Below are positions 1-11,981 of a stretch of DNA of 64,000 nucleotides, piece after piece (within the stretch, counting starts at the first letter, position 1; every line of letters starts with the position of its first letter). The notes below the pieces were generated by a model that saw only the letters and a list, made by a program, of their open reading frames with translations, ran no database searches and was not told the origin of the DNA. The DNA is from Megascapheus bottae (Eukaryota; Chordata; Mammalia; Rodentia; Geomyidae): the NCBI GenBank assembly GCA_024803745.1, contig JANJXV010000024.1:9997427-10061426 (forward strand), given 5' to 3'. Made by a program: the position numbers and the translations under genes.

Positions 1-529
1 TATCTTCAGCCCTGGAAATTCTCTCTTCTGCATTGTCTAACCTGCTATCAAAGCTATCTACTTTATTCTTCATTTCCCTTGCTTCTAGTTGCTCATTTTT
101 GATGCCTTGCATCTCTTCTTTTAGATCGTGTATGGATTTCTTTAGCTCCTAGATTTCCATTTGAGTGGTTAGCTCAGTAGCTTTATTCTCTTTGGACATT
201 TGCTGGAGTTCAGTCACCTTTTTGTTTGTAGATTCTATGAATTCATCCATTTTTCTTTGAAAAACCTTTATTATGGTCTCCTTTATGGCTTCTCCTTTTT
301 CACTGATCACCTTGTTTATGGTTTCCTCTTGTTTAGCTATGGCTTCCTCCCTTATCTCTTTCTTTATATTTTCACATTTTTCATTAATGATGTTTATCAA
401 TTGCATTTGTATAGCACTTGGAAGACTCTCCTCTAGGTTTGCCAGTGACTGTTCCATAGTCTGTTTATATTGGGTGGGGGATGTTATTCCTTGATTTGAC
501 ATCTTTGTTGAGTTTCTTGTTCTGCCCAT
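1..529 (-). pseudogene. L1 ORF1 (RNA-binding coiled-coil protein) N-terminal remnant
   Basis: The likely start is the ATG at 529-527 (MGRTRNSTK...), which matches the usual MG-K/R-rich start of mammalian L1 ORF1p. An in-frame ATG lies 11 codons upstream. The following ~125 residues are rich in K, E and Q with heptad-like spacing, as expected for the trimerising coiled coil. A TAG stop at 151-149 breaks the frame. Past it, the same frame continues as ELKKSIHDLKEEM and then LDNAEERISRAED, the conserved ORF1p coiled-coil segment, so this is one gene with a nonsense mutation. The RRM and C-terminal domains would lie outside the window. Confidence 0.8.
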
Positions 530-1089
530 TTTAAAAATGGGGGCAAGATTAATACTAAACACGATTATAATTTTTCAGATATAACCAACCTAGACCTCTT
601 TAGCTGGCAGACACTAGATGTTCACAATTTTTGATTGGTATTATCACTCTTTCTTTTTGTGCACTTACAGACTAGTCTAATACAACCACTGATAACTGAT
701 TTATGACCAAAACAATAAGCCTCTCAATCCAATCTCTATTTTATTTAAGTCCCTCTGGACCTAGAGTATAATTGAACACCTAGATACACAGTATTGCTCA
801 ACAGCCATCAAGTGTAGATCCATGCATTATAAAGGTTGAAAGATGAACAGAGGACAAGAGATAGAAAAATAGTCTGAGAGAGAACAGGGGAGGTACAAGA
901 GGAATAACGTAGGAGTGTAAGATTATTATAGTAATGAAGGAAAGGTATAGCGTAAGGATATCTGACCTAAGTTGATTAGCAGGTAACGCGTTTGAGTACA
1001 AAGTTTAGAAAGTATTAGATAAAACTTATGAAAGTAAGAAGGGTAATAAGAAGAATATATCGAGAAAAGAGGGAGGTAGATATAGGAAA

Positions 1090-1292
1090 TTTCAATGATG
1101 AAAAATTTTAAAAAGAAAGAAAGAAAAAAAGCAAAGTAAGACAAAAACAACAGGCACAAAAAACAAAACAAAAAAAAGCCATGTAGAATGAAAAACAGAG
1201 AAACAAAAAGCAAAAACAAAAAAGCAAAAACAACAACAAAAAAAAAACAAAAAAAAGAAAAGAAAAAGAAAAAGATGGGGGGAGATTCCTCA
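1090..1292. repeat. A-rich low-complexity tract inside the L1 5' UTR
   Basis: This tract is almost entirely A with scattered G and C on the plus strand, including AAAAC and AAAAAG runs. It is T-rich on the L1 coding strand. The open frames seen in it are artefacts of composition. Confidence 0.7.
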
Positions 1293-2365
1293 CTATTGTG
1301 AGCTCTTACTTAAGAAATACTTGGGTTGAGACCAGGAGATTAAAAAGCAGGTGACTGTATCAATATAGATATCGTTTTTATTCAGAATGCACCCAGGGCT
1401 ATCACTATTTTTCAAGGAACAACCACAGTGACAGAGGGATGAGGGAGAGAAAAGAGAAAAAAGTGTATGTAGGATGGTAATGAGAAAATAAGAACACCTA
1501 TAAATGTAAAGAAAAAAAGGGGTGGAATAAAACAAAATACCCCAAAACAAAGAAAAAGAACAAAAAAAATTAAGGAAAATAAAGGGGGTATTCTTCAGGA
1601 TTTTTTGGGGGGGGTGGTCACAGTGGGATAGGAAACTTGTGTTTCCACTAAATTCGGGATCCGAACACTTCAGAAAGTCTTTTTCTCTTGTGATTTGGCT
1701 ATGAGGTTTTTCGGATCCGATTGTTTGTTTGGGAAAAGGAAGCTGAAAGATTCATGGGTGGCTTTGTTTACCAGGTCTGTGGCAGCACAGGGTAATGGAC
1801 TTCAGCAGTGCTGGGGCCAGATTTCCGGCTAAGGGATCTCTGGGAAATCCTTTGCCAGTAAGAAAGATGGCGCTGTCAGCAACACCTCTCAGGCTCCAAT
1901 TGCTTTGGCCAGATCTTTGCCAACAGTCAAGATGGCACTGCTCTCAGCTGGAGGGGGTGGGACTCCCTCGCAATGCAGATCTGCCAGCAGAAGTGGAAAC
2001 TTCTCCTCGGAGGTACTCACAAATTGCTGGATTCTCCGGTTCCGTGAAGCTGGCAGGTCGGTGCACAGCCGGGTGTCAGCTCTGGGCCCCCGCAGGCTCT
2101 GTGTGGCTCTCTCTGCAGCTGGCAGGTTGCGGCACCAAGAAGCACTGTGCTCAGATTCAGAAGAGCTGCTTTGTCTCCATGGCTGCTCCTAGCGGCTGGA
2201 ACCAGTCCCTGCTGTCTTCTTTGTGCCGGATTTCTGCCTTTTTCCTCTGTGACTGAGGTCTCTGTATCGCTAAAGCTTACTTAGGATTGATTTGAGGTAT
2301 GTACTGTCTCCTAGGCTGCCAAAACTGGTATCTTGCTGAGAGCTCAGAAAGACTCAAACTGAACC

Positions 2366-2376
2366 GCCGCCATCTT
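2366..2376 (-). promoter_or_regulatory. YY1-type site at the L1 5' end
   Basis: The element strand reads AAGATGGCGGC, a perfect YY1 core about 12 bases from the inferred 5' terminus. In known L1s a YY1 site at this position directs the transcription start. Confidence 0.6.
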
Positions 2377-2390
2377 CTGCCACCTCTCTA

Positions 2391-2837
2391 TATATGACTT
2401 TTGTAATGAACATTCAAGATGCAGAGTACTTGCTTTTCAGGATGCGTAGGTCATTCTAGATAATAATGGAAGAGTAAACCATAGAAACAAATGAAAATCT
2501 CAGTAATGCAAAAGTATTTCATTACTCAGTGGATATGCAAGTATATACGTACACATATATTTGGTATGTGTCATATTTTCATACTAAAACCTCTAGGAAT
2601 GCCAAGAGCAAAAAGTTCCCTTATGTCATGATTTGATTCTTTCCCTTTCCTCTAGAGAACAAGTAGTTAATGAGTGAATTGATTTAGGTCACAGCAAATT
2701 ACTTTGGAATAATTTTGGACAATGTAGAGTTTGTGAACTGGAATTTAATTTGATGCTGATACTATATTAATCTAAGTATGCCTTTGTGTTTTATGGAACA
2801 CAATAAAGATACTTTTATAAAGCTCAAAAGAATTATG
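2391..2837. other. Unique AT-rich DNA, nothing recognised
   Basis: This is the flank upstream of the L1 5' end. I see no repeat, frame or splice-bounded exon. Confidence 0.4.
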
Positions 2838-3210
2838 CACAGTGGCTCATGCTTGTCATCCTAGGTGCAACCTTAAGCTGGGTTCCAGGCTCATGCTTGT
2901 CATTCCAGTTACCCAGCAAGTTGAGTTCAAGAATGTAATACATACAGATGGCTCTGGACAAAGAAATAGTCCCAACTCTCCACCTCTATAGCAGAAGCTG
3001 TAGAAACTAGCACATGTTAGTCATTCCAGCTATGGCACAAGGCATTCAATGGGGAGATCATTTCCCACACCTTGGCCCAAGCAGAAGGTAAAGCCTTATG
3101 TCAAAAGAACTCACGCAATAATAAAGGATGTACAGATGTGGCTTACTTTTAAGCATAAGGGCACATGTTCAAACCCCAGCATCACAAGAAAACTCAAAGG
3201 AATGAAAAAT
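2838..3210 (+). repeat. Decayed composite SINE sequence (B1-like and ID-like pieces)
   Basis: GTGGCTCATGCTTGTCATCC near 2843 and a second GGCTCATGCTTGTCATTCC near 2890 resemble the 7SL-derived B1/Alu-type start (GGTGGCTCATGCCTGTAATCC). TTCAAACCCCAGCATCAC near 3169 resembles an ID B-box end. Heavy divergence suggests an old copy or tandem copies. Boundaries are approximate. Confidence 0.45.
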
Positions 3211-5487
3211 AAACTTAATGTTGGTACAGTAATATACCAAGCATGAACAATAAAGTGGAGTCAAGTCTTATTACTTGGCAAAACAAAACCACAAAATATA
3301 GGAAGGAAAGAAATTTTATTTGTCAAAGGTCATTAATTTAGTTCTGGGTTTTAGGTGCTTAAACTTGTCTTACAACACTGAAACAAAAATTAGGTAAGAA
3401 AGACACATTGATAATATTTTTGAAAGGAATTATGGCACATAATCATAAAATATTGAAAGCAAAAGAAATTGTTAAAAAAAATAAAGCAGAACAATGAAAA
3501 TGACAATTTTCTCCCCTCCCCCAGAAACTTCTTCCTTCACAGAAATTGCTGTTGCCTCAAGCCTCTATTTTTACTTTTCATTGGAGCATACTTCTGTAGG
3601 TCCCTTTCCATTGCATTATTATTTTACTTATTCAACAGATAGATAACAAATCTCCCTTAACATAACATAAATACATATTAAATGCTATATGACTTCAAAG
3701 TCAAATGTATGTTGTACATATATTAGTTAACCTGGATTTCTCTTAGGTTAAATAACTCATATTTTGGAAAAAAAAACTGGGGTAGAAAGGATCATGAAAT
3801 ACTTTCAACTTCTAATAGGAGGAAAATATTGAATGTCTTTAGGCATTAGACTTCAAGGAAGATCACAACACCTTTTAGTTTCATCTTTTCAGTCGAAAAT
3901 ATATTCTGGGTTTAGATTATTAATTGGCAATACAGAAAATGAATAATGTGTATGTGTTAAATGAGAGAGAGCAAGACAGTCAGGCAGACAGACAGAGGCA
4001 GACAGAGAGCAAGACAGAAAGATGGGAAGAGAGAGAAATGGAAAGGAGGAGGTTGGTTCTAACTCAGGCTATAACATTGTATCTCCTTGTTTCTCCCCTC
4101 TTTCATTGATTTTCTTCCTATGCCTTAAATATCCAATCATTTAACAAATATTCATCTGAAATTTTCATTCTAGTACATTAAAATGACTCCCATTACTTAC
4201 AAGGCACAACCATAGCTTTTAACTATGTTACATAGACTGACAAATTGTAATCTGGTCATATCCATTTCACGCCTCTCAATCTCTACTAATGGTCTTAATG
4301 AATCTGAGATTCTGTCCTCTTACAAATGACTACTGCAAAATGATGGCTCATATTTTTTATATCCATAAGATGTTTTTCAACTGTAAGTATCATTTTCTAT
4401 CTTTTTTTTCCTGAGAAATTTTTGCATTCAATTCAACAACCATCTCTGTTATCCTCTTGGGAGTTTCATGTTTATGTGTTAAATATTCAATTTTTTACAA
4501 ATTTTGTTTATTAAAAATATCATTACTAAACAGAAGGATTACTGGTACGTAAGTGAAGCAAAAATCCATTTGTTAGATACTCAGTTTGCCTGCTCTGAAG
4601 GCCCTCATTTCTCTGTTTTTATTTCTGTCCTAATCAATTTTCACCTGGTATTATCATACTATTTAAAAATATTAGATGGAGTGTCTAAAATATTGAACAT
4701 TATGTTTTCTCTTATCTTTAAATTTCTATAGCTGAGTGCTCGACATATGGTTTTGGTTTAATACATTTTTGTAAATAATATGAAAACAGTATCAAAGCTA
4801 TGTATAGGATGGAATACAAACGATTTGCTTTTAGTCAACAAATTGTAGTTTGCTATGAAATTATGATACTTTCAGAACTGTTCAACAAAGCCTCTTTGCA
4901 ATAAATACTACTTTCTGACACTGTCTAAATAGAGCTGTGTGAAAGTATCTTCCCTATATGTATAACATATATGGTATTCATATAAGTACTACTATCTTCA
5001 TTTATTTATAAATTCATCCATTTATTGATTACCTGCCACAGGGAGTGAGGTGAACTATAGATGGAAATGATTCTTCCTTCTCTTCTGCAAGAGAGGATTT
5101 GAAGGCTGGGAAGGTGGTGTCATGTTCTAGAAGGCTGCAGAAGGCAGAGGAGATGGGGAAGAGAAGAGACACTGTGAGTGTGAAGTGGTGAAATGCTATG
5201 AATCACAACTTGTGTAGGTAACACCATGTTTTACTCTAACAATCAAAAACTTGCAATAGGTCTTAAGCATGGTTTTTGTGGTAGCTCATTTCTTAAATCC
5301 TTGCTTATAGAAAATGATAGAAATGAACAGTGCTAATATACTGAGGACAGTTGGAAAGATCTGCACAAATCCAGGAATGAGGTGCTAGTTATGTTATGGC
5401 TATGACAAACACATGGAATATAAGAGACAGAACTTGGCTGATTAATTGGCTGCAAGGATAATAGATTTAACAGTTTAGGAAAACTGT
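3211..5487. other. Unique AT-rich DNA with a small GACA-rich microsatellite
   Basis: It holds the purine repeat at 3962-4030, listed separately. A slightly GC-richer patch at about 5080-5180 has no recognisable homology. No exon or other repeat was recognised. Confidence 0.4.
3962..4030. repeat. (GACA)n/(GAGA)n imperfect microsatellite
   Basis: Alternating GAGA, GACA and GGCAGACA units make a purine-rich strand. Frames through it (QADRQRQTESKTE) are low-complexity artefacts. Confidence 0.75.
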
Positions 5488-5721
5488 AGGCAGGCATCTA
5501 GTTGCTTATGGTGATAATCCTAACTACTCAACTGGCTGAGATTTTAGGTCTCGGTTCACAGCCAGCCTAGGCAGAAAAATCCATGGGACTATTATCTCCA
5601 ATTTATCACCAAAAGCCAGAAAGTAGGCTCAAGTGGTAAAACAGTAGCCTTGAACAAAAAAAGCCCAGGACCTCTATTCAAGACATAGGACCTACACACA
5701 AAAACAGAAACAAAAACAAAA
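5488..5721 (+). repeat. Composite SINE: B1-like left part plus Geo-like right monomer
   Basis: The left part keeps the 7SL-type layout (CTAACTACTCAACTGGCTGAGAT, then GCCAGCCTAGGCAG and TTATCTCCAATTTATCACC). The right part, from about 5618, reads AGAAAGTAGGCTCAAGTGGTAAAACAGTAGCCTTGA and parallels the right monomer of the IDL-Geo elements elsewhere in this window. An A-rich tail follows from about 5698. Confidence 0.6.
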
Positions 5722-6703
5722 ACTATAGTTAACTTGAAATGAAAGCATGGAGGGAGAGAGAGATAGGAAAGATTTTAAACTAAACTTGTTTTCATGAATA
5801 TTTTAATCTATTGAAGGATATAACAGCAGAAAATGTTTACAGAGAATGTTGATACAAAGAATTCAATTTCTCATTATAAAAAGTAGCAGCGGTTCCTTGA
5901 GAACAGAATAGCTACTTGACACATTTAAATTATATGCAAATTGGGATCTTAGAATTTGATCTAAGAGGCTAAAATGCTTAGAGATTACCAGACCTTCTGG
6001 TGTTTTGCTAACCCTCTTCTGTCTTTGGGGAAAGAATCTCTACAACAATCCTCAAAACTAGTATTTATAAACTTTTGTCAGGGAAAAAGTTTTTTCCTCT
6101 TAAGCACATTTGCCTTTTAAAGATTGACTATACTTATGATACATGTTACCCTGTGGAACAAGACTGTGTGTTTTTAGAAATCATGTCTGATTCTTAGTTG
6201 TATCAGATGAACCACCTATGTGAAGACCCTAGACCACTTATTTGGATCAGAAAACTACTTCGCACCCTCAGCAATTTCAGCCATCCAAATAATTATTCAT
6301 ATATGTATTGCAGATATCATGTTGGCATTTTGCCTATGTGCTAGCTTGTTATGGACTACCATATGCTACAGAATTAAAATCTACCTTGAGTCTAATCATT
6401 ACTACAAAATTTGGTTTATCCCTTCTTCCCTTCAAATATAGCCTGTAAAAGAACTCTGCCTACAGACTGCACTTACAGAAAAGGAAATAGAGAGAAGAGT
6501 CCAATCACTTCAAATTCTTTAGCTAGATAGTACAGTGTTTGCAGTTTTTAATTCTGCATGTTCTTCATGCAGTGACTCATGTGACTTACGAAAGTGTGGA
6601 GAATTTTATTGTGAAAATAATACCCCACTATATTTGTGTTATCCAGGGCCTCTTCATGAATCCTATGATATAGGAGCTAATTTATTTATGATAATTTATC
6701 ATG
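5722..6703. other. Unique AT-rich DNA, nothing recognised
   Basis: Short frames near 6220-6440 and 6535-6747 lack family motifs or codon bias, and I regard them as chance. Confidence 0.4.
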
Positions 6704-6713
6704 TTCTTCATTT

Positions 6714-7042
6714 CATTTTATTTTTTTATTGTCAGGATAATGTATAGAGGGGTTACAATTACATTTGTCAGGTAGTAGGTGTACTACTTTTCACATTTTG
6801 ATACTCCTCATGTTTTTGTCCCCATTTCCTTCCCCCATCCCTTCCCAATCATCTTTTTCCCCCCTTCCCTTCCCTATTTCAAATAAACATATATAAAATA
6901 TACCAGGTAACAAAGTCAGATACAGCAACAACATGAGATTAACCAAAGGGCAAAAAAAGAGAAGAGAAATAACATAGCACTTTAAGAACACAATGAAGTG
7001 AACTTTAGGATATAGAAACAAAAGGTCTGTCTTGTGTGAATA
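6714..7042 (-). mobile_element. 5'-truncated L1 tail (3' UTR only) with TSD
   Basis: The T-rich end near 6714-6731 is the poly(A) on the minus strand. The pyrimidine/C-rich block at 6810-6880 and the run of TCAGATACAGCAACAACATGAGAT are typical of the 3' UTR shared by the older L1 tails here (compare 11275 and 23847 in reverse complement). TTCTTCATTT occurs at 6704-6713 and again at 7043-7052, a 10-base target duplication that fixes both ends. Confidence 0.75.
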
Positions 7043-7052
7043 TTCTTCATTT

Positions 7053-8757
7053 GAAAGTAACAGTATACAATAGACTTGACAATTTTAATGTTAAGTTCCT
7101 TAAGGTACTAAAATATTTCATGGCTGAAAAAATGTGGTACTTAGTAGCACAGTTAAGTAATTGGTATGCATGAGCACAAACAACATGTTAAACACATTTG
7201 ATATACATTTAATTGTGGTGTTTAGGAGAAGAGTAATCAATATTAATTTGAAAGTTGGAACAATGGTAACATGTCCAACAGTCATTAGGGTCAGGGATGT
7301 GACAACTCATTGGGATAGAAAGATCAGGAAAATTACTGAAACTGGTGACACAAGATTTTGTGTGTTGGGGAGATTATAAAAAGCACAATTCTCTTCTGTT
7401 CTCAGGTCTCCTGTTTCTGGTCTCTCCAGTTCAAAGGAGTTCTCATCCTATCAGTGGGTAGGAACTCTATCCTTGCCACATGGGTTAATTTTCTTGTATT
7501 CTGACAAGGAGAACATCCTTGATGTAACTGCCCATAACTGACAGCCACATTTTTTATTTGGGATCCCTTGGTATATTTTTCTATATTGCTGTCTCTCCAG
7601 TGGGCCTATCCAGACAAAGCAGTAGGAGTATTGAAAAGAAACTTTTACACTGGAGAATTTTAAACGGTGGTCATTATTTCACAATCCTTGCAGGCAAACC
7701 CATGCTCTCTACCCAGGGGGTAAATAGGGAAGGAGGTTGCAGTCTACTGCTGCATGCTGTTTAATAGCCATTCAAATTTCCCATAGAGTTAAGTTTTTAG
7801 GAAGGGGTCAAATCTATGTAAGCATCCTGTGGAGTTTCCCACTGAGACTGAAGTGTCAATAATTATGTACAGAAGGGTGCACCAACAGATAAAGGGGCAG
7901 ACATCCTTGCTAAACATACAATGCTAATGAGAAGCGCTTGTCTAAAGAACTGCTGGATTCGGTCTCCATTTTAGCTGCCTGAAACATGTTTTCCAGGCTG
8001 GGATTATTTTGCACTCTGTTTAAGCCTGTCTTTTTAATTGCTTATGAGAATGCACAGTCATTCCACCACCAGGTAATGTGGAAATACAAGAAACTAGCAA
8101 ATTACATTGTTGTTTTTATGGTGAGTCCCTCTGATAGGTAACTTTTGTATCTGGAATGTTAGATGAAATGTTTTCAGGGAACTAAATCAGGAGCCACATT
8201 AGAAATTTTTATGTATCCCAAACCGGAGACTATTTATTTCAGTGTTAGTTAGAATTCCGTGAAACTGTGCCAACAAAGCAACAAGCCCAATGTTACTGGC
8301 CTGCCAAAAGAGCATTGCTCCTCAGAAGGCTTCCTTATAGGTGGGACAACTATTCTGTATAGATTTTTATATATACTGCCAACAATGATAAACTATGTGT
8401 GTAGTCCTAGGTTCGAATGGTGTTTGAATTTTCATAGGATAGGCACTTAAAATACAGGAAGCAATTGGTTACATAGCTGCTTAATTGGGAAGAACATTTG
8501 AGTCTCCCTGTTTTATGGACAGATGTAGCATGCTTCCTGTTGTCTACAAAGACCTTTCTTTTTTTTCTAATGTCAAATTGAGACCTGTAAGTGGTTGGGA
8601 AAAACATACAGAATATTCGACTTCGGAAGTTAGTACAAAAAAAAAATCACAAGGTATTTACCAAGGAGACTATTCGATGTAGCAGGCTAAATCACATAAG
8701 CCAGTATATTTGAGCAGGTTTAGGAGCTTTTACATTTCCTATTAAAATAATGTTTCA
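7053..8757. other. Largely unique sequence, possibly containing an unrecognised old repeat
   Basis: 7380-8010 is less AT-rich than its surroundings and has an LTR-like texture, but I could not find paired TG...CA ends or a duplication. No coding evidence is visible. Confidence 0.35.
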
Positions 8758-8845
8758 TCTGAGGTTGTAGCTCACTGGTAGAACACTGATTAAGCAGGTT
8801 TATAGTTGTGGCTTTAATTTCGAGTACTACTTTAAAAAATCCCCT
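8758..8845 (+). repeat. ID-like SINE monomer, diverged
   Basis: GTTGTAGCTCACTGGTAGAACACTG matches the ID/tRNA-Ala A-box region (TGGCTCAGTGGTAGAGC). The expected B-box region (GTGGCTTTAATTTCGAGTACTA) is degraded. It ends in an A-rich stretch. Confidence 0.55.
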
Positions 8846-9579
8846 TATTACAACATTTCTTTTTGCTTTCACAAGATCCATAGCTAGTGTACTAAAGGGT
8901 CCTAGTTCTGGTGACTTGCATAAATAACCTACATAATTATCTCTTTCTGCCTCTTTTTGATTCCAGTGTCCAAATAACTCAGGATCTATACAGAAAGCCT
9001 AGAAAATATAAAATGTAATTTTTCCGAGTCTTCACTGAACTCTGACCAAGGCATGGAAATCCCTCAGCAACCCAGTGTGTACTGAAGTGATTCTAATATT
9101 ACTTATTTTTGGAAAGCAAGAGTCTTGAGGAAATGGCGATTGAAAGCATCAGTTTCATTGGGAGCATGGGAGGTAACAGCAGTTGTAACCAGCCTAAGGG
9201 AAATCACAGTTGGAATTCTACTGGAACCTTCCCTAGGTCACCCCAGGCCACCAGGCCTGGTCACGTTCATTGGGACTTCCTGAAGTTTTACCTCAGCTTA
9301 GTGAACTTCAGACAAATCTCATAACTCTAGGCTGCTGACCGTTTCTCAAAGCATTTACTTCAAAACATTTGTAAATTTTGTCTATTGCTTAAAAGAAAAA
9401 AAAAACTCCCTTTGTTTTCCCTCTAATTTTTCATCCTCTAGGGCCTGAAGGTCATTTGCTTAAAAATGTAATCAAGAAAGAGTCATGTTTCATAATCGCT
9501 ACGGAGAGGAGTGTATATGTCTAATGTCAGAGCAAACTAACTACTCCAAAGTTGAAATCCACTTTCCCTCCAGGAAGAT
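8846..9579. other. Unique DNA, nothing recognised
   Basis: A GC-richer patch at 9100-9320 has an open frame of 71 codons but no recognisable domain, Kozak context or splice signals. Confidence 0.4.
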
Positions 9580-9593
9580 AAGAGGAAGTCTAG

Positions 9594-9777
9594 GGCTGGG
9601 AGTGTGGCCTACTGGTAGAATGCCTGCCCAGCATACACAAAGCCCTGGGTTCAATTTGTCAGTATCATATACACAGAAAAAGCTGAAAGTGATGCTGTGA
9701 GCACTAACTTTGATTAAGATCATGGAAAGTGCCCAGGGCCTGTGTTCAAGCCCCAGGACTGGCAAAAAGAAAAAAAA
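9594..9777 (+). repeat. IDL-Geo-type dimeric SINE
   Basis: The left monomer has GTGTGGCCTACTGGTAGAATGCCTGC (A box) and CCTGGGTTCAATTTG (B box, one side decayed). The right monomer ends CAAGCCCCAGGACTGGCAAAAA like the young copies. AAGAGGAA at 9580-9587 and 9778-9785 is a plausible short target duplication. Confidence 0.75.
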
Positions 9778-10023
9778 AAGAGGAAATTTATTCTTCAGAT
9801 AATTAATGTGAAGCTGAAGATGTCCTTATCCAGAACTTCAAGTTTTGTTTCTCCTGCTATCTTATTACAATGCAGTTTAAGAACACATAGTAATTTACAG
9901 TTGTAGTGACCTTTTAGGCACATAAAAGAATGTTGTTAATGATTAGGAAAATCTAGAGGTGATGAATAGGTTTATTGCATTGGCAGTGGAGATGGTTTCA
10001 TTAGAGCTATATTTCTTCAAAAG

Positions 10024-10370
10024 CAAGGTGAGCACAAATGTGGCTTATACCTCTACTCCCAGAGACTCAAGTTGGGCAGAGATTTGGAGAATTGAAGTTT
10101 GAGGGCAGCCAGGGAAGGAATGTTCACAAAATCCCTAACTCAAGTGAAGCTGGGTTTAGTGGTGTGTGTTTGTCATTAAAACTATATGGAATGTATAAAT
10201 AGGAGATGCAAGTTCAGATTAGCCGGGGCATAGGATGCATGATAAATAATAGACTTCATCTCAAAAAACTCAAAACAAAGCTAAAACAGTAGAAAGGGCT
10301 GGGGCTCAAGTGGTAGAACATTAGAATTCAACAACCCTTCATTAACAACAGCACACATAAAAAAAAAAGA
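10024..10370 (+). repeat. Composite SINE, B1-like parts plus Geo-like right end
   Basis: ACAAATGTGGCTTATACCTC and GAAGCTGGGTTTAGTGGTGTGTG are two B1-like starts, so at least two 7SL-type units are stacked. The end (GGCTGGGGCTCAAGTGGTAGAACATTAGAATTCAAC) is the Geo-type monomer with an A tail at 10358-10370. Confidence 0.5.
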
Positions 10371-10734
10371 AACAAAAATTCTTCATCAAATTTTACACAT
10401 TAAATCTGGTCAACTTTTATGTGTCAATCATGACCATATGTTTTTTTTAGAAGAAGAAGAAGAAAAATAATTTCAGCCTTTGAGTTCAATGGGGTCCAGG
10501 CAATGAAGTGCCATCTTGCAACTGTACTTAGTAAAAGCTCCCTCTTCTGTTTAGTGATCAGGTACAACTTTTCTGTGACAATGGGCAAGAATTTTCCTAT
10601 GTGAGAGAAATATAATATGCAAGATGGGCTAGCAGGCCTGAAGTAGATAGCTGCTTAACAGCCAGGGTATCATAACCTAGCTTTCAAATTCACCTAATGC
10701 TATGGGTCCTATTGCTGGAGACTCCTTTGCAGTG
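10371..10734. other. Unique DNA with a short (GAA)n run
   Basis: GAAGAAGAAGAAGAAAA at about 10451-10468 is the only structure I see. Confidence 0.4.
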
Positions 10735-10803
10735 GTTAGGAATCAAAACCAGACTTTGGGCATGCTAGGTAAAAACTCTACCACTAGACCAAATTCCTGG
10801 TCC
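10735..10803 (-). repeat. Left (ID-like) monomer fragment of IDL-Geo SINE
   Basis: GGCATGCTAGGTAAAAACTCTACCACTAGACCAAATTCCTGGTCCC is the reverse complement of the ID-like monomer, including its A box. It is truncated. Confidence 0.6.
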
Positions 10804-11257
10804 CATGTTTTGACTTTTTTACAGCCCCAGATATGCTGAAGAGTGTGGGAGAGGTGAAGAGAGTCCAAGAGTTAGAAAGAATTTGAAGTAAAAAGTAGGG
10901 TCTACTTTATGTTCCTTCTAGTTCCTTCCATATTCTAGTTTTGCAGACATTCACACAGCAATGAACTAAGGTGAAAGGGGTGGGATTTGTTCTTGACTGC
11001 AGCTTTCCCCAGAAAACCTGGGGAAGCTTTCAATTGTCCAGATTTGGTGTGGACCATGGTGTCAGGAAAACTTCAGTGATGAAGTCTGGATAATAGTCTG
11101 TAGGATTCTGTCTCAGAAATGGTTTGATTCCCTGAATATGTGCATACCATGATAACATTCAAATGAGGTTATTTTCAAATAATATTGTAAATAAATATTC
11201 AGTTTTTTAATCAGTTTTGGATTCAATCATATACAGAGAAAGATGTATAACACACTT
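10804..11257. other. Unique DNA, nothing recognised
   Basis: No repeat ends, exon or frame stands out between the SINE fragment and the next L1 tail. Confidence 0.35.
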
Positions 11258-11274
11258 AAAGAAAACTGTTTGTG

Positions 11275-11792
11275 TAAGCCAGAGCATAGGTTCCATGGTT
11301 TCCCTCATTTGTAAGAATTAGAACACATGTAGGATTTTCCTAGCAGAGGATCACAATAGCTCAAAAACTAGGTACATATGGCCATATAGAATGAGACTAA
11401 GGGAAATGAACTCCATGATATGGCAACAAGAGGTTTATCTTTGTGACTGTTCTTAAAGTACTATGTGAAGTTATTTATTTTCTCTTTTCCTTCCCCTTTA
11501 TAGTATATTTCATGTTGTTGCTGTATCTGACTTTGTTACCTGGTATATTGTATATACGTTTCATTTGTTTATTTGACATAGGGAAGGGAAGGGAAAAGAC
11601 AAGATTATTAGGAGTGGGTGGGGGAAGGAAAAGGTGACAAAACATGAGAAGGGGTATCAATCTTTGAGAAATAATGTACCCACACCTGACGAACTGTAAC
11701 CCCTCTAAACATTACTCCAACAATGAAACACAGTTACGAAAGAATTTTAGCCCCTCTATACATCAAACTGAAAATAAAATTAGAATTTTAAA
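11275..11792 (+). mobile_element. 5'-truncated L1 tail (3' UTR) with degenerate TSD
   Basis: It starts in the last bases of ORF2 (GCATAGGTTCCATGGTTTCCCTCATTTG). It continues through the AGCAGAGGATCACAATAGCTC block, a G-rich purine block (11580-11635) and CTGTAACCCCTCT, and ends A-rich. The flanks 11258-11274 and 11793-11809 match at 15 of 17 bases, so the insertion is old. Confidence 0.75.
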
Positions 11793-11981
11793 AAAGAAAA
11801 TTATTTGTGATCATTAATCATTTTAAGGTATGAAAAGGTTCTCAAATTAACAGATTTATGGGTTATTGGTTCTCATCATTTTCCTGTTCATATTTAACCT
11901 TTTATTTCCTCATATAACCCCTTTACATCTGAGATTTTCTTGCTAGGATCCTTTTGCATGATTCTGAAATTTATCCTTTAT

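Larger units (their letters stand above)
1..2390 (-). mobile_element. 5' portion of an L1 LINE (5' UTR plus start of ORF1)
   Basis: Read on the minus strand, this starts near 2389 with a purine-rich leader containing a perfect YY1-type site (GCCGCCATCTT on the plus strand, 2366-2376). That is the hallmark of the first bases of an L1 5' UTR. A GC-rich stretch (about 1790-2300), a T-rich stretch on the element strand (about 1090-1570) and then ORF1 (from about 529 downwards) follow. The 5' UTR would be about 1.85 kb, long for an L1, so an unrecognised insertion or duplication inside it is possible. The element runs off the window at base 1, so its 3' end and target-site duplication cannot be checked. 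Confidence 0.85.

Noticed and set aside
1795..2256. 153-codon plus-strand frame (MDFSSAGARFPAKG...)
   Set aside because: It lies inside the GC-rich 5' UTR of the minus-strand L1. It is antisense to the element and lacks any known domain.
7380..8010. Possible old LTR or retroviral remnant
   Set aside because: The texture is suggestive but no TG...CA ends, target duplication or protein motif could be found.
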